A DNA stretch of 64,000 nt, taken from positions 806,001-870,000 of the forward strand of contig JAFKFH010000003.1 in assembly GCA_017307375.1 (NCBI GenBank), read 5' to 3'. Both the position numbers and the translations under genes were made by a program. This document shows, one piece after another, positions 26,497 through 35,414 of this stretch (its first letter is position 1; the number at the start of each line of letters is the position of its first letter). The notes under the pieces were generated by a model. That model was given only the letters and a program-made list of their open reading frames with translations, was not told the DNA's origin and did no database searches. The stretch is from Alphaproteobacteria bacterium. GTDB taxonomy: Bacteria; Pseudomonadota; Alphaproteobacteria; Ferrovibrionales; Ferrovibrionaceae.

Positions 26497-29135
26497 GCCG
26501 CCCGCATCGATTGCGGATCGATGCCGTCGAGAATCCGGCCCAGCTGGGCATTCTGGACCGCGTCGATCTCGCGTCCGCCGTCATGCCCGGCATTGTCGAT
26601 CGCGACCTGGCGCAGGCCGGTCACCCAGTCGATGAAGTAGTCGGCCTCGAGCGGCCGGCGCCGGGCTTCCAGTTCGGGCAGGCCGTCGAAGGGTGGCGGG
26701 CCGGCGAAGACCGGCCGGCGGTTGCGCACCTTCGGCCGCACGGCCGGGTCCATGCCGGCGAAGCCGAGCAGGCCGACGAAGTCGTTCAGGGCGGTGGCGG
26801 CGATGCCGACGGCGCGGTCGGCCGCTTCCTCCCAGCGGATATGGGCGGCCTGGATCGTCCGCACCCGCTGCGCGATCTCGTGGCCCAATCCCTGGCGGTT
26901 GGCCGCCACGATCAGCTCGGCCACCAGCGCGTCGACCAGACGGGCGGGCAGGCCGATGGTCTCCAGCACCGATGCCGCCTGGCCGATCCGCCTCAGCTTT
27001 TCGGTCCACAGGTTCATCACGTCGCGAGCGAACAGCGCCGGGCGGTCGCTGGCCGGCACGGCGGGCGCGGCCGCGGGTGCGTCGCCTTCGTCGTCATCCC
27101 ACAGGCTGCGCCGTTTCGTCGCAGGCGGCGGCGGGGCGGCCTCGATCTTCAGCGCGGCGACGTTGAGGAATGTCTCCCTGACCTCGCGCTCGCGCAGCCG
27201 CAAATGGTCGAGCAGCCGGGTGAACGGCCGGAAGCCTTGACCTTCCGAGAGTTCGTAGAGATCGTCCAGCAGAACCTTGATCGCCTCGTCCTTCTGGCGG
27301 CGGCCGGCATCGTCGTCGGCATGGTGGAAGCGGCGCAGCAGGTCACGCAGGGTGCGGGCCTGCTCGATCACCCGCTCGCCGATCTGGCGGGTCTTCAGCT
27401 CGGCGTCGAGCGTGGCGGTCAGCCGTTGGACCAGGAACGAGATGCCGCCGTCATTGGGGGCGAAGGCGGCGTTCCATACCGCCTCGCGGTCGGCGAAATG
27501 CCGGGCGCAGAGGTCCGATGCCATGAACGCGTCGCGATATTCCCTGATCAGCGTCGCCTTGCCCGGGGCCGGGCCGGCCTCGACCAGATGCTCGCTGCCG
27601 TCGGGCAGCCGGCGGATTTCGGCGTAGTCGATGATGTGTTCCTGCTTCATGCCGGGATTGCGCAGGAACAGGGTGTTGGCGAACGGCTTGCCGTCCCAGT
27701 TGTCGGGCCATTTCGAATGGCCGTATGGTTCGATGAACGAGGCGAACAGGCGGCGGTCCCACTTGGCGCGCCGCGCGTCCGAGGTCTCGCCACCCTTTTC
27801 GATGAATTCGAGGTCGAATTTGGTCAGGACCAGGAACAGGGCGTTGCGCAGGCCGGCGCGCTGCTCCGGCTCCGGCCCGTGGGTCAGGTCGATCCAGCCC
27901 TTGACCATCGCGGCCAGGTCCTTCACCTCGGCCGGATTGTTGGGCATGCACAGCAACATGGAGGTGAGCTCGCGCTCCTCGGTGAAGCGCTGGAACAGAT
28001 AGGCGATCTTGCCGCGCAGGAACAGGCCGCGCACCTGCTGGCCGCGCTCGGCCTCGTCTGTCGCCATCGCCAGCATCTTCTCGCGCGAGCGGGCGCCGGG
28101 GAAATCCAGCAGATCCGTGGTGCGCATGAAGTCCCAGGCCGTCTCGGTCACCGAGATCTTGAGCTCGGCGACCAGTGCGGCAAGCTGGGCGCGCGGCAGG
28201 GCCGCGGTAGCACCACCGGCCGCCGGGCGGACCTCGATGCGGTCGGCCTCGTCATCGGCGGTCTGCAGCCGCTTCAGCGTGAAGACGTCGATGATGCTGC
28301 GCTCGCGCGGGACCAGCGCGGTGATGGCGGCCCGCGCCTCCGGCGCGTGGGCCAGCCGGTCGAGGCCCGTGGCCAGATGCAGGAACAGCCGGGTCAGGTC
28401 GTCGATGCCGCCCCATAGCGGGGCATAGAGCGCCGCGCGCGCCTCGAGCGGCAGCCGGCCGCCCAGCCGGATCAGCGCCTCCCAGTAGCCGGTCTGGCGG
28501 AACACCTCGATGCGCGACCGGAAATAGCGTTCGAAATATTCGCCCAGGTCGAACATCACGATTTCGTCGAGATGCGCGACCGGGGCTCCGGCCGCCGCCT
28601 CGGCGGCAGCGATCACGCCGCGGATCGCCGCGGCGTCGGGCGGCACCAAGGTCTGGTTGTTCGCGTCGAAATCGGAGAAATAGGCATTGGCCAGGATCTT
28701 GACCAGATCGGTCTCGGACAACAGGCGCAGCTCGACAGGAAAGGCTTGGTCGGCGGCCGAGGGCGTGGTGGTGAAACGGGTGACGAGGCCAGTCGATTCG
28801 CGATCACCGGGCGGGTTGATGTCGCGCAGGAAATCTTTCCGGTCGCCGGCAAAATTGCAGGTCAGGCTTTCGCCCGGTCGGCGCGCCAGGGCCGAGACGA
28901 GATAGGATTTGCCCGCCTGGCTTGGCCCGAACACGCCGACGCAGACCCGGCGGTCGGCGGCGCCGGCCAGCTTGCGCGACAGGTTCTCGGCCTGGCGCGT
29001 CGCGTTGATCAGCGCCTGGGCCTGGTTGGCGACGCTGGGCGCCGTCGTCTGCACGGCCTTGACCCAGCCGCGCGCCTCGGAGGCGCCCTGGCCCAGCCGC
29101 CGGACCGCCTGTACCAGCTTGTCGTTGGTCATCAT
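26493..29135 (-). CDS. srfC: SrfC family protein, GTPase-like
   Basis: 880-residue cytosolic protein of the SrfC 'virulence factor' family. I see features of a large GTPase: P-loop GPSQAGKS (70-77), DxxG-like D344-F-P-G in LLDFPGARSREK, and TKFD (438-441) in FLVLTKFDLEF corresponding to the NKxD motif. These make a dynamin-like/TRAFAC fold likely. The C-terminal half is helical. SrfC is the third member of the srfABC operon first described in Salmonella; biochemical role unknown. ATG 29135 (with ATG 29132 beside it) follows 17 bases after the srfB stop; an upstream open extension is antisense noise. Confidence 0.88.
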   Translation of the reverse strand: MMTNDKLVQAVRRLGQGASEARGWVKAVQTTAPSVANQAQALINATRQAENLSRKLAGAADRRVCVGVFGPSQAGKSYLVSALARRPGESLTCNFAGDRKDFLRDINPPGDRESTGLVTRFTTTPSAADQAFPVELRLLSETDLVKILANAYFSDFDANNQTLVPPDAAAIRGVIAAAEAAAGAPVAHLDEIVMFDLGEYFERYFRSRIEVFRQTGYWEALIRLGGRLPLEARAALYAPLWGGIDDLTRLFLHLATGLDRLAHAPEARAAITALVPRERSIIDVFTLKRLQTADDEADRIEVRPAAGGATAALPRAQLAALVAELKISVTETAWDFMRTTDLLDFPGARSREKMLAMATDEAERGQQVRGLFLRGKIAYLFQRFTEERELTSMLLCMPNNPAEVKDLAAMVKGWIDLTHGPEPEQRAGLRNALFLVLTKFDLEFIEKGGETSDARRAKWDRRLFASFIEPYGHSKWPDNWDGKPFANTLFLRNPGMKQEHIIDYAEIRRLPDGSEHLVEAGPAPGKATLIREYRDAFMASDLCARHFADREAVWNAAFAPNDGGISFLVQRLTATLDAELKTRQIGERVIEQARTLRDLLRRFHHADDDAGRRQKDEAIKVLLDDLYELSEGQGFRPFTRLLDHLRLREREVRETFLNVAALKIEAAPPPPATKRRSLWDDDEGDAPAAAPAVPASDRPALFARDVMNLWTEKLRRIGQAASVLETIGLPARLVDALVAELIVAANRQGLGHEIAQRVRTIQAAHIRWEEAADRAVGIAATALNDFVGLLGFAGMDPAVRPKVRNRRPVFAGPPPFDGLPELEARRRPLEADYFIDWVTGLRQVAIDNAGHDGGREIDAVQNAQLGRILDGIDPQSMRAA

Positions 29136-29152
29136 GGCCGATGCATCCCCGC

Positions 29153-32100
29153 TCACTGGTCCAGCAGGATGCCGGTGTCGAGCCAGTATCCCGCCTGGTT
29201 GTCGATGGTCTGCAGCCGCAGCCGCAACTGGTCCGGCGCCACGGTGCGGTCTTCGCGGTCCCTGATGCGTTCGATCATGAACTTGTCGTGCACCCGGGTG
29301 CGCCTGTCGCCTTTTTCGCGCCTCAGCTTGACCTTCAGCGGCGTGCGCGCGCGAAGATCCTCGGTGCGCGCACCCTCGGCATAGGCCAGGTGATAGAGGC
29401 GCGTGCCCGGCCACCAGTCCGCCGCGACCTGACGGAAGCCCAGCGGCATCGGTCCATGAAATTCGAAGCCCTCGTCGGGCGGTGTCCAGTCGGGATCGTC
29501 GAGCTTCATGTTCTGGTAGAATTCGTCGGCGGCGAGCAGCCGGCCGGTGCGATCGAGCTTGCCGAAATAGCGCGCGGTGGAGGCGGGCTTCAGCTGGTCG
29601 GCGCGGAAGTTGAAATTGACCAGCCGCCCTTCGGACAACAGGCAGATCATGGCGCCGACCGCCGCCGTCGTCTTCGGATCGGCGATGGTCGCGCGCAGGT
29701 CGCGGAACGGGTACCAGCCACCGACGCGGAAGGCATGCAGCGGCACGATGCGATGGGCGGGCAGGGCGCCGGCCTCGCGCAGGATGCCGGCCACGGCCGG
29801 CAGGCGCGACGGTCGCCCGGAAAGCAGCAGCAGGTCGCAGCGATAGCGCCAGACCATTTCGGCCAGGGCTTCCAGCATGTCCTTGAACGCCGCGCGCACG
29901 GTGCCGTCCAGCACCGCCGGATCGACCGGGAACTCGACCCGGCGCAGGTCGAAACCCTCGGCCCCGGCCTTGCGGATCTCGGCGTTGACGTGATCGATCA
30001 GGAAATCGGGCGGCGGTTCGTCGCCGTCGAAGAAGCTGGCGAAGGACCGGCGTTCGGCCGCCGCCGGGCTGGCCTGGTCGTGGGTTTCATAGGCGGCCAG
30101 CATGCGCACGGCGATTGGCGCCGCGATCTGGGCGGCGAATTGCTGGCGGCGCAGCTGGTCGATCACCTTCATGTCGCCGCGATCGCCGCCGAACAGATGC
30201 GACAGCACCGCCTCGGCCCGGTCGCGGCCCAGCGGCCCGTCGGCCAGATGGCGGCGCAGCGGTTCCAGGACGTGGTCGCGCACCACGCTCAGCACCGCGT
30301 CGTCGCCGGCCAGGTTGAAGCCTTCGCGGAATTCCTGATGCGGCGTCACCGTGACGTTCGCCCCGCGCCCCTCGACCGTCAGCCGGGTGACGACGAGGTC
30401 GGTGGTGCCGCCGCCGATGTCGAGCGTGGCGATGCGAAGCGAATCGCTCTCGGCCGTGTTGGCGGGATGGCGCATGGTATCGAAGAAGGCGCGGGCGTCG
30501 CCCGAATGGTTCAGTGCGATCTGGGTGTAGAGGTAGATCGCCTGGGTCGCCGAGGCTTCGTCCCATTGCAGGCGAACCTCCGGACCCAGGTTCGGCTGGT
30601 CGGCGCTGCGCCGCGCATCGGCCGCATAGACCAGCTGGCCGTCGGCGCCGGGTTCGGCCAGGCCGAGCGCCATGTAGGCCAGCTCGCAGGCGCTTTCCGC
30701 CTGCTGGGCCAGGATCTGGCGCTCGGACAGCGACATCGCCGTCGGCATCGTCATGATCAGCCGGCGCAGGCGGCGCGGGCGGCCGGCGCTTGCCGCGCGC
30801 TGGGCGCGATGGGCCACCGAATTCATCATCGACAGCGACTGGATCAGGATTTCGGCCAGCGCAAACGACATCAGGCTGCGCCGGGCGTAGAGCGCGCGGA
30901 TCGATGGGAAGGAATTCTCGATCGGCAGGCCCGGACCCTGCTCGACCCGGTGCAGCGGCTCGCCGAGGTCGTTGACCAGCGTGGTGAAGGCGACGCCGGT
31001 CGCGATGTCGGATTGTTCGCCCTGGATGAACGGGCTGTTGAACCGCCAGCTGTCGCGCCGGGGATCATCGTCCCACAGGTAGCGCTTGGGCGAGGACAAG
31101 CCCGATGCCCCCTCGCTGCCGCGGCGCAGCCCGGCCAGGCGCTGCGCCTCCGGCCCGACGCGCACGATCGACGGCCAGGAGAAGCGGTCGGCGAGCCCCG
31201 AGCGCAGCGACAGGTGGTCGCGGCCGAAGCTTGCCCGGCTGAATTCGAGACGGCTGGAGAACGGGTCGCGATAGACCTTCCACGGCTGCGACAGGTCGCG
31301 CAGGCCCAGCTTGATCGCCTTGGTGATGTCGGTGCCGACGTCGTCGTCGTCATCCTCGATCAGCAGGCCGCAGCTGCGCGAATTGCCGAGATCCAGCACC
31401 AGATCGACATCGATCGGCCGGGCGGCGCCCAGCGTCTCGCGGTCGACGATGACGATCGCCGGCATCACCCCGCTGGTCTGCAGCCAGTCGAGGAAGGCGC
31501 GATAGGCGGCCAGATGCAGCATCGGCTTGCCTTCCTCGGCGAAACGCTGCTGCACCTGTTCCGAGGTCGGCATGGGCACCGGTCGCCCGCCGTTGGTGCG
31601 GCGCGCTTCGCGGGCCACCCAGTCCTTGGCCGCTTCCAGGCACCAGTCGCGGATCCAGTCCTGCGCCAGGTACCAGTCGACCGAATCGCGATAGCCCGGC
31701 AGGGCGAAGGGCCGGCCGCTCCTGGCATCGTCGGGTGCCGGTGCGGCATAGGCCTCGGCCTCGATGAACGGGGCCAGCCGGGTATCGAGGGCCACGACCA
31801 GGCGATGGGTATTGCCGTCGTCGTCGGGCCTGGCCTCACGCCGCAGCAGGACGCGCGCCCAGTTGGTCGGTCCGCGGAAGAACGTGCCCGACAGGTCGCG
31901 GCGAAACAGCGGCAGCGGCAGCCACTGTTCCTGGCCGGGCGTGGCGAACAGCATCTCGATGTCGCGCAGCTCGATCTCGCAGTTCGGCTTGCCGGGCAGC
32001 GCCTGTTCCTCGCCGTCGATCTCGCGGCGGACCAGCACGGGCAGGTGTTCGGACGCCAGCGGCCAGGCCGGGTCGGCATGGAATCCCCAGCGTTCGGGCA

Positions 32101-32206
32101 TCGGCTGGCCCTTGCCCACCCGCACCCCGAAATCGAGGAATTGCAGGCCGGAGTCCGGGATGACCTGGACGACGTCGGGCAGCTTGTTCAGTTCGGCCAG
32201 GGCCAT
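29153..32206 (-). CDS. srfB: SrfB family protein, actin/Hsp70-like ATPase
   Basis: 1017 residues, the length expected for SrfB. Actin/Hsp70-like nucleotide-binding motifs: phosphate-1 DLVLDLGNSRSCGLL (DLGNSRS at 272-278), phosphate-2 LDIGGGTTDLVV (from D596) and adenosine motif LLLSGRPSRLPAV near 790. This identifies an ATPase of the actin-like superfamily. Salmonella SrfB is a reported SsrB-regulated protein; its function is unclear. It is cotranscribed with SrfA and SrfC homologues, with a 41-base gap from srfA. Together with SrfC it would give the system two nucleotide-driven components. Confidence 0.9.
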   Translation of the reverse strand: MALAELNKLPDVVQVIPDSGLQFLDFGVRVGKGQPMPERWGFHADPAWPLASEHLPVLVRREIDGEEQALPGKPNCEIELRDIEMLFATPGQEQWLPLPLFRRDLSGTFFRGPTNWARVLLRREARPDDDGNTHRLVVALDTRLAPFIEAEAYAAPAPDDARSGRPFALPGYRDSVDWYLAQDWIRDWCLEAAKDWVAREARRTNGGRPVPMPTSEQVQQRFAEEGKPMLHLAAYRAFLDWLQTSGVMPAIVIVDRETLGAARPIDVDLVLDLGNSRSCGLLIEDDDDDVGTDITKAIKLGLRDLSQPWKVYRDPFSSRLEFSRASFGRDHLSLRSGLADRFSWPSIVRVGPEAQRLAGLRRGSEGASGLSSPKRYLWDDDPRRDSWRFNSPFIQGEQSDIATGVAFTTLVNDLGEPLHRVEQGPGLPIENSFPSIRALYARRSLMSFALAEILIQSLSMMNSVAHRAQRAASAGRPRRLRRLIMTMPTAMSLSERQILAQQAESACELAYMALGLAEPGADGQLVYAADARRSADQPNLGPEVRLQWDEASATQAIYLYTQIALNHSGDARAFFDTMRHPANTAESDSLRIATLDIGGGTTDLVVTRLTVEGRGANVTVTPHQEFREGFNLAGDDAVLSVVRDHVLEPLRRHLADGPLGRDRAEAVLSHLFGGDRGDMKVIDQLRRQQFAAQIAAPIAVRMLAAYETHDQASPAAAERRSFASFFDGDEPPPDFLIDHVNAEIRKAGAEGFDLRRVEFPVDPAVLDGTVRAAFKDMLEALAEMVWRYRCDLLLLSGRPSRLPAVAGILREAGALPAHRIVPLHAFRVGGWYPFRDLRATIADPKTTAAVGAMICLLSEGRLVNFNFRADQLKPASTARYFGKLDRTGRLLAADEFYQNMKLDDPDWTPPDEGFEFHGPMPLGFRQVAADWWPGTRLYHLAYAEGARTEDLRARTPLKVKLRREKGDRRTRVHDKFMIERIRDREDRTVAPDQLRLRLQTIDNQAGYWLDTGILLDQ

Positions 32207-32247
32207 GTCTCACCGATCCGCTTCAGTACGCAAGGCGACAGTCATGC

Positions 32248-33597
32248 CTAGGGTTGTACCTTGTCCAGCCCGACACGGTAACCGCTACCATCGGGGTTGA
32301 CGCCGCGGCAGACGGTAGCACCGGCCGCCGTGCGCTCGCATTCCGTGCGCGAACTGCCGTAACTGCGGCCGTCGGGGCAGGTCGGGCTGCCCTTTTCCTC
32401 AACCGTCAGCTTAGTCCCGTCGAAGCGGGCTTCGGCCGGCGCCTTGCACTCGACCCCGTCGGCGCGGCGCACGACCGTTTCGCCCTTGCCCTTCTCGTCG
32501 AAGCGATAGAACTGCTCCAGCGGCTTGCCGTCCTGCTGGTCGACCAGGCCCTTGCGCGATTTCCACTGGCCGTCCAGGAAGCCGACATCGCCGCGGGCCG
32601 CCGCCTCCGGCGGTATCTCCATCGGCTTGGGCGGCACCGGCGGAGTGGGCGGCGGTTGCTGCGGCACTTCGGTCTTCGGCGGTTCGGCTTTCGGGGTTTC
32701 GGGCGGCTTCGGCGGCGCCTCCGGCCCGGCCGGGTCGGCCTTAGGCGGCTCCGCCTTGGGCGGGTCGGTCGGCCCGGGCGTGGTTTGGGGGCCGGGCGTG
32801 GTTTGCGGGCCGGTCGCGCCGGGCAGGCCCGGCGCCGCCGTGCCCGGACCCGTGGCGCCCGGGATGCCGGGCACGACACCGTCGGCCGCCGGCCCGGGCG
32901 GTTGCGGTTCCGCCGGCTTCTCCGGTGCCGGAGGGGCCGGCACCAGGCCGATCTTCTCGGCGCAACCCCAGGGGCCGAGCAGCGCGGCGGCCAGCAACAG
33001 CAGAAGCAGCAGCAGAGCCAGCAGCCACCACCATCGCCGCCACCACGGCACCTCGGTCGCTGCAGGTGCCGCGACGGCCGCGGCGGGTGGCGGCGCGGCC
33101 GGCTGCAGGGCCAGCCCTTCCACCCCCTGCGCATCGGCCTGATGGAAGCCCCAGAAGCTGAAGACCGGCTGGTCGCCGACGACATGCAGATGCTCGGGCC
33201 CCGGAATGTGCAGCGCCTGTTCCAGCAGCGCGGCGAAGGCTTGCGGCGTGGTGCCGAGCGGACCGGGATTGGGCGGCGCCGCGCGCAGTTCGGCGATATA
33301 GCCGCGGAACTCGGCCCGCATCGCCTCCATGGTCAGGGCCAGCCGGGCCTGTTCGTCGGGGGCGAGATCGGTCCAGCGGCGGGCGGTCCCGGGCATGTCG
33401 GCGACCCAGCGCACGGTATCGTCGCGCGGATCGCGGTCGGGCCGGGCAAAGCAGGCGGCATGATCGGGCCCCAGCCGCTTGGCGATGGCAGCCTTCAGCT
33501 GGACATGGGCATGGAACACCGGCTGGCCCAGCGCCCCCAGCGCCTGGTAGCGGCCGGCCTTGTCGCTGGCCAGGACGGCACCGGTCCGCATCGTCAT
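32248..33597 (-). CDS. srfA: SrfA family membrane protein
   Basis: 449 residues. The N-terminal cytosolic domain (about 10-165) has the SrfA pattern YQALGALGQPVFHAHVQLKA. A strong TM follows (about 190-215, WWWLLALLLLLLLLAAAL), then a collagen-like Pro/Gly-rich region (about 220-340, repeats such as GIPGATGPGT), and a C-terminal beta domain with paired cysteines (about 345-449, GFLDGQWKSRKGLVD and DGVECKAPAEARFDGTKLTV). The C-terminal layout matches what I recall of SrfA proteins. ATG 33597 overlaps the upstream paralogue's stop (ATGA); TAG stop at 32250-32248. Confidence 0.8.
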   Translation of the reverse strand: MTMRTGAVLASDKAGRYQALGALGQPVFHAHVQLKAAIAKRLGPDHAACFARPDRDPRDDTVRWVADMPGTARRWTDLAPDEQARLALTMEAMRAEFRGYIAELRAAPPNPGPLGTTPQAFAALLEQALHIPGPEHLHVVGDQPVFSFWGFHQADAQGVEGLALQPAAPPPAAAVAAPAATEVPWWRRWWWLLALLLLLLLLAAALLGPWGCAEKIGLVPAPPAPEKPAEPQPPGPAADGVVPGIPGATGPGTAAPGLPGATGPQTTPGPQTTPGPTDPPKAEPPKADPAGPEAPPKPPETPKAEPPKTEVPQQPPPTPPVPPKPMEIPPEAAARGDVGFLDGQWKSRKGLVDQQDGKPLEQFYRFDEKGKGETVVRRADGVECKAPAEARFDGTKLTVEEKGSPTCPDGRSYGSSRTECERTAAGATVCRGVNPDGSGYRVGLDKVQP

Positions 33598-35300
33598 TTC
33601 TTGCAGGCGCGCATGTCGGGTTGGCGCGTCGCCTGCTGCATCTTGCGCATCATGTCCTGCGCCGAATCGGCCTTCAGCACCTGCCCGCCGGTGGCCTGGG
33701 CCACGCATTGGATCACCGCGCGCGACCCGGCATCGCCGGAGATGTCGATGACGTTGACGATGGCTTTCGGTTTGGCCGCCTTCAGCGCGCGCGCCGCGGC
33801 GCAGGGGTCGCCGCCGCAGGATTCCTCGCCGTCGGAGACGACGACGATGACCGATTCGACGTCGCCCGAGACGATGTTGCCGGCCCGCTCGATCGACCGC
33901 GCCAGCGGCGTCCCGCCCCATGGCGACAGGCGGCTGACCTCGCCGATCAGCTGGCCGCGCTCGGCATCGCCGTAGAACTTGTCGCGGCGGACATTGTCGC
34001 AGCTCTGGAAATCGATCAGCCCGACTTCGATGCCCGGCGGCAGGCCGCGCACCATGTTGTCGACCGACCGCTTGGCCATGTCGATGCGCGAGGAGGCGCC
34101 GGGGAACGGTTCCTTCATGCTGCCCGAGCCGTCGACGATCAGCACCACTTCGGGCTCGTCGCCGGGTGCGTAGGTCGTCTGGCAAGCGGTCTGCGGGGCG
34201 GGGCCTGGTGCCGGGGGGGCCTGGGGCGGTGCCGGCGGCGCCTCGGCCTTGGTCACCGGTGGCGGGGCCGGCTTCGGCGTCGGCGGCGGCGCGGGCCTCG
34301 GCTGCGGCATCGGTGGCGGTTCGGCCTCGGCCTTGTCGACCGGCGGCGCCGCCTTGGGCAATTCAGCCTTCGGAGGGTCTGCAGGCTTGTCCTCGGCCTT
34401 GGGCGGCAGGGGGGGCAGGTCCTCGGCCTTGCGCGGCGGGGCCGGATCGATCGGCACGCAACGCGGCAGGGCCTCGGCCTCGTGGCGCAGGCGGTCGCGC
34501 TCGCTTTCCAGCGCCGCGATCCGGGCCTCCAGCGCCGGGGCCGGATCGGCGGCCGGCGGGGCGGCGCCGGGCACCTCGACCACCACCGGCGGCAACGGCT
34601 GGCAGGCGCGGAAGGCCAGCGCGATCAGGACCGCGAGCAGCAGCAGCGGCAGCAGCCAGAGCAGCCAGCCCCAGGGGCCGCGGCCGGTCGCGGGCGGCAT
34701 CGCGATCGCGGGGCCGCTCGCCATCGCCGGTTGCTGCGGCGGCGGTTGCTGCCCGACCGGCTGCTCATGGCCTGGCTGCGGACGGGCCGGTGACGGGGAC
34801 GATGCCGCCGGGGTTGTCGCAACCCTGGTCGGCGGCGGGCTCGCCGCCGCCGGCACCACGGCGACGCCCTCGCGGTCGTGGCCCCACAAGACCAGCATCG
34901 GCTGGTCGGCGGAGACGTAGAGCCATTCCGCTCCCGGCGTGGTCACCGCCAGCGTCAGCATGTGGCCGACCAGTTCGCTCGCCCCGCCCTCGCGGGCCAG
35001 CTTGTCGGCCAGGCCCCTGATGTCGGCGATCAGCGTCTCGGCGCGGGCCCGGGCGGCTGCCTGCATGTCGGCCGGCAGGTCGGCGACGCGGCCGCTCGGC
35101 CCCGGGCGGTCCGAATACCAGTCGATGCGCCCGCCCTGCGGGTCGATCCGCGGCTGGGTCAGCAGCGCGGCGTGATCGGGCGACAGGTTGCCGGTCAGAA
35201 TCGCCTTGAGCTGGCGATGGGCGCCGACGACCGGCTGTCCATGCACGCCGAGCTGCCGGTACCCCGTGGCCGGGGTGGTCGCAATCAACCGGTCGACCAT
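33594..35300 (-). CDS. SrfA-like membrane protein with C-terminal VWA domain
   Basis: 568 residues, a paralogue of the next gene: shared N-terminus YRQLGVHGQPVVGAHRQLKA and IDWYSD. TM at about 205-230 (WGWLLWLLPLLLLAVLIALA), a short coiled coil, a Pro/Lys/Ala-rich linker, then a VWA domain (about 382-560) with MIDAS DGSGSM (D390), GGTPLARS and VVVSDGEES. Cys pairs (SCGGDPC, QTACQTT) suggest an oxidising periplasmic location. It is first in the minus-strand operon, 114 bases from the divergent trypsin gene. VWA in place of the usual SrfA C-domain is unusual. Confidence 0.82.
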   Translation of the reverse strand: MVDRLIATTPATGYRQLGVHGQPVVGAHRQLKAILTGNLSPDHAALLTQPRIDPQGGRIDWYSDRPGPSGRVADLPADMQAAARARAETLIADIRGLADKLAREGGASELVGHMLTLAVTTPGAEWLYVSADQPMLVLWGHDREGVAVVPAAASPPPTRVATTPAASSPSPARPQPGHEQPVGQQPPPQQPAMASGPAIAMPPATGRGPWGWLLWLLPLLLLAVLIALAFRACQPLPPVVVEVPGAAPPAADPAPALEARIAALESERDRLRHEAEALPRCVPIDPAPPRKAEDLPPLPPKAEDKPADPPKAELPKAAPPVDKAEAEPPPMPQPRPAPPPTPKPAPPPVTKAEAPPAPPQAPPAPGPAPQTACQTTYAPGDEPEVVLIVDGSGSMKEPFPGASSRIDMAKRSVDNMVRGLPPGIEVGLIDFQSCDNVRRDKFYGDAERGQLIGEVSRLSPWGGTPLARSIERAGNIVSGDVESVIVVVSDGEESCGGDPCAAARALKAAKPKAIVNVIDISGDAGSRAVIQCVAQATGGQVLKADSAQDMMRKMQQATRQPDMRACKK

Positions 35301-35414
35301 ACGCCTCGTTATGCCCCGCTCGCACGCCGCACTTTATCTCGCAAGGGGTCGGAGTGTAAGGTTTCCCCGCACTGCTCGCAAGGCGGGCGGCTATCGCGCA
35401 AGGGTGGATCGGGC
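35301..35414. promoter_or_regulatory. Divergent promoter region with three CGCAAGG direct repeats
   Basis: 114 bases between the SrfA-VWA gene and the divergent protease gene. Three same-strand heptamers CGCAAGG occur at 35340-35346, 35377-35383 and 35397-35403 (start spacing 37 and 20 bases). No inverted operator is obvious. A shared activator binding to direct repeats would fit coordinate control of both directions. Confidence 0.4.

Noticed and set aside
29141..32251. 1036-codon plus-strand open frame opposite srfB
   Set aside because: Its composition is Arg/Gln/His-rich noise; srfB motifs on the minus strand are intact and the length fits its family.
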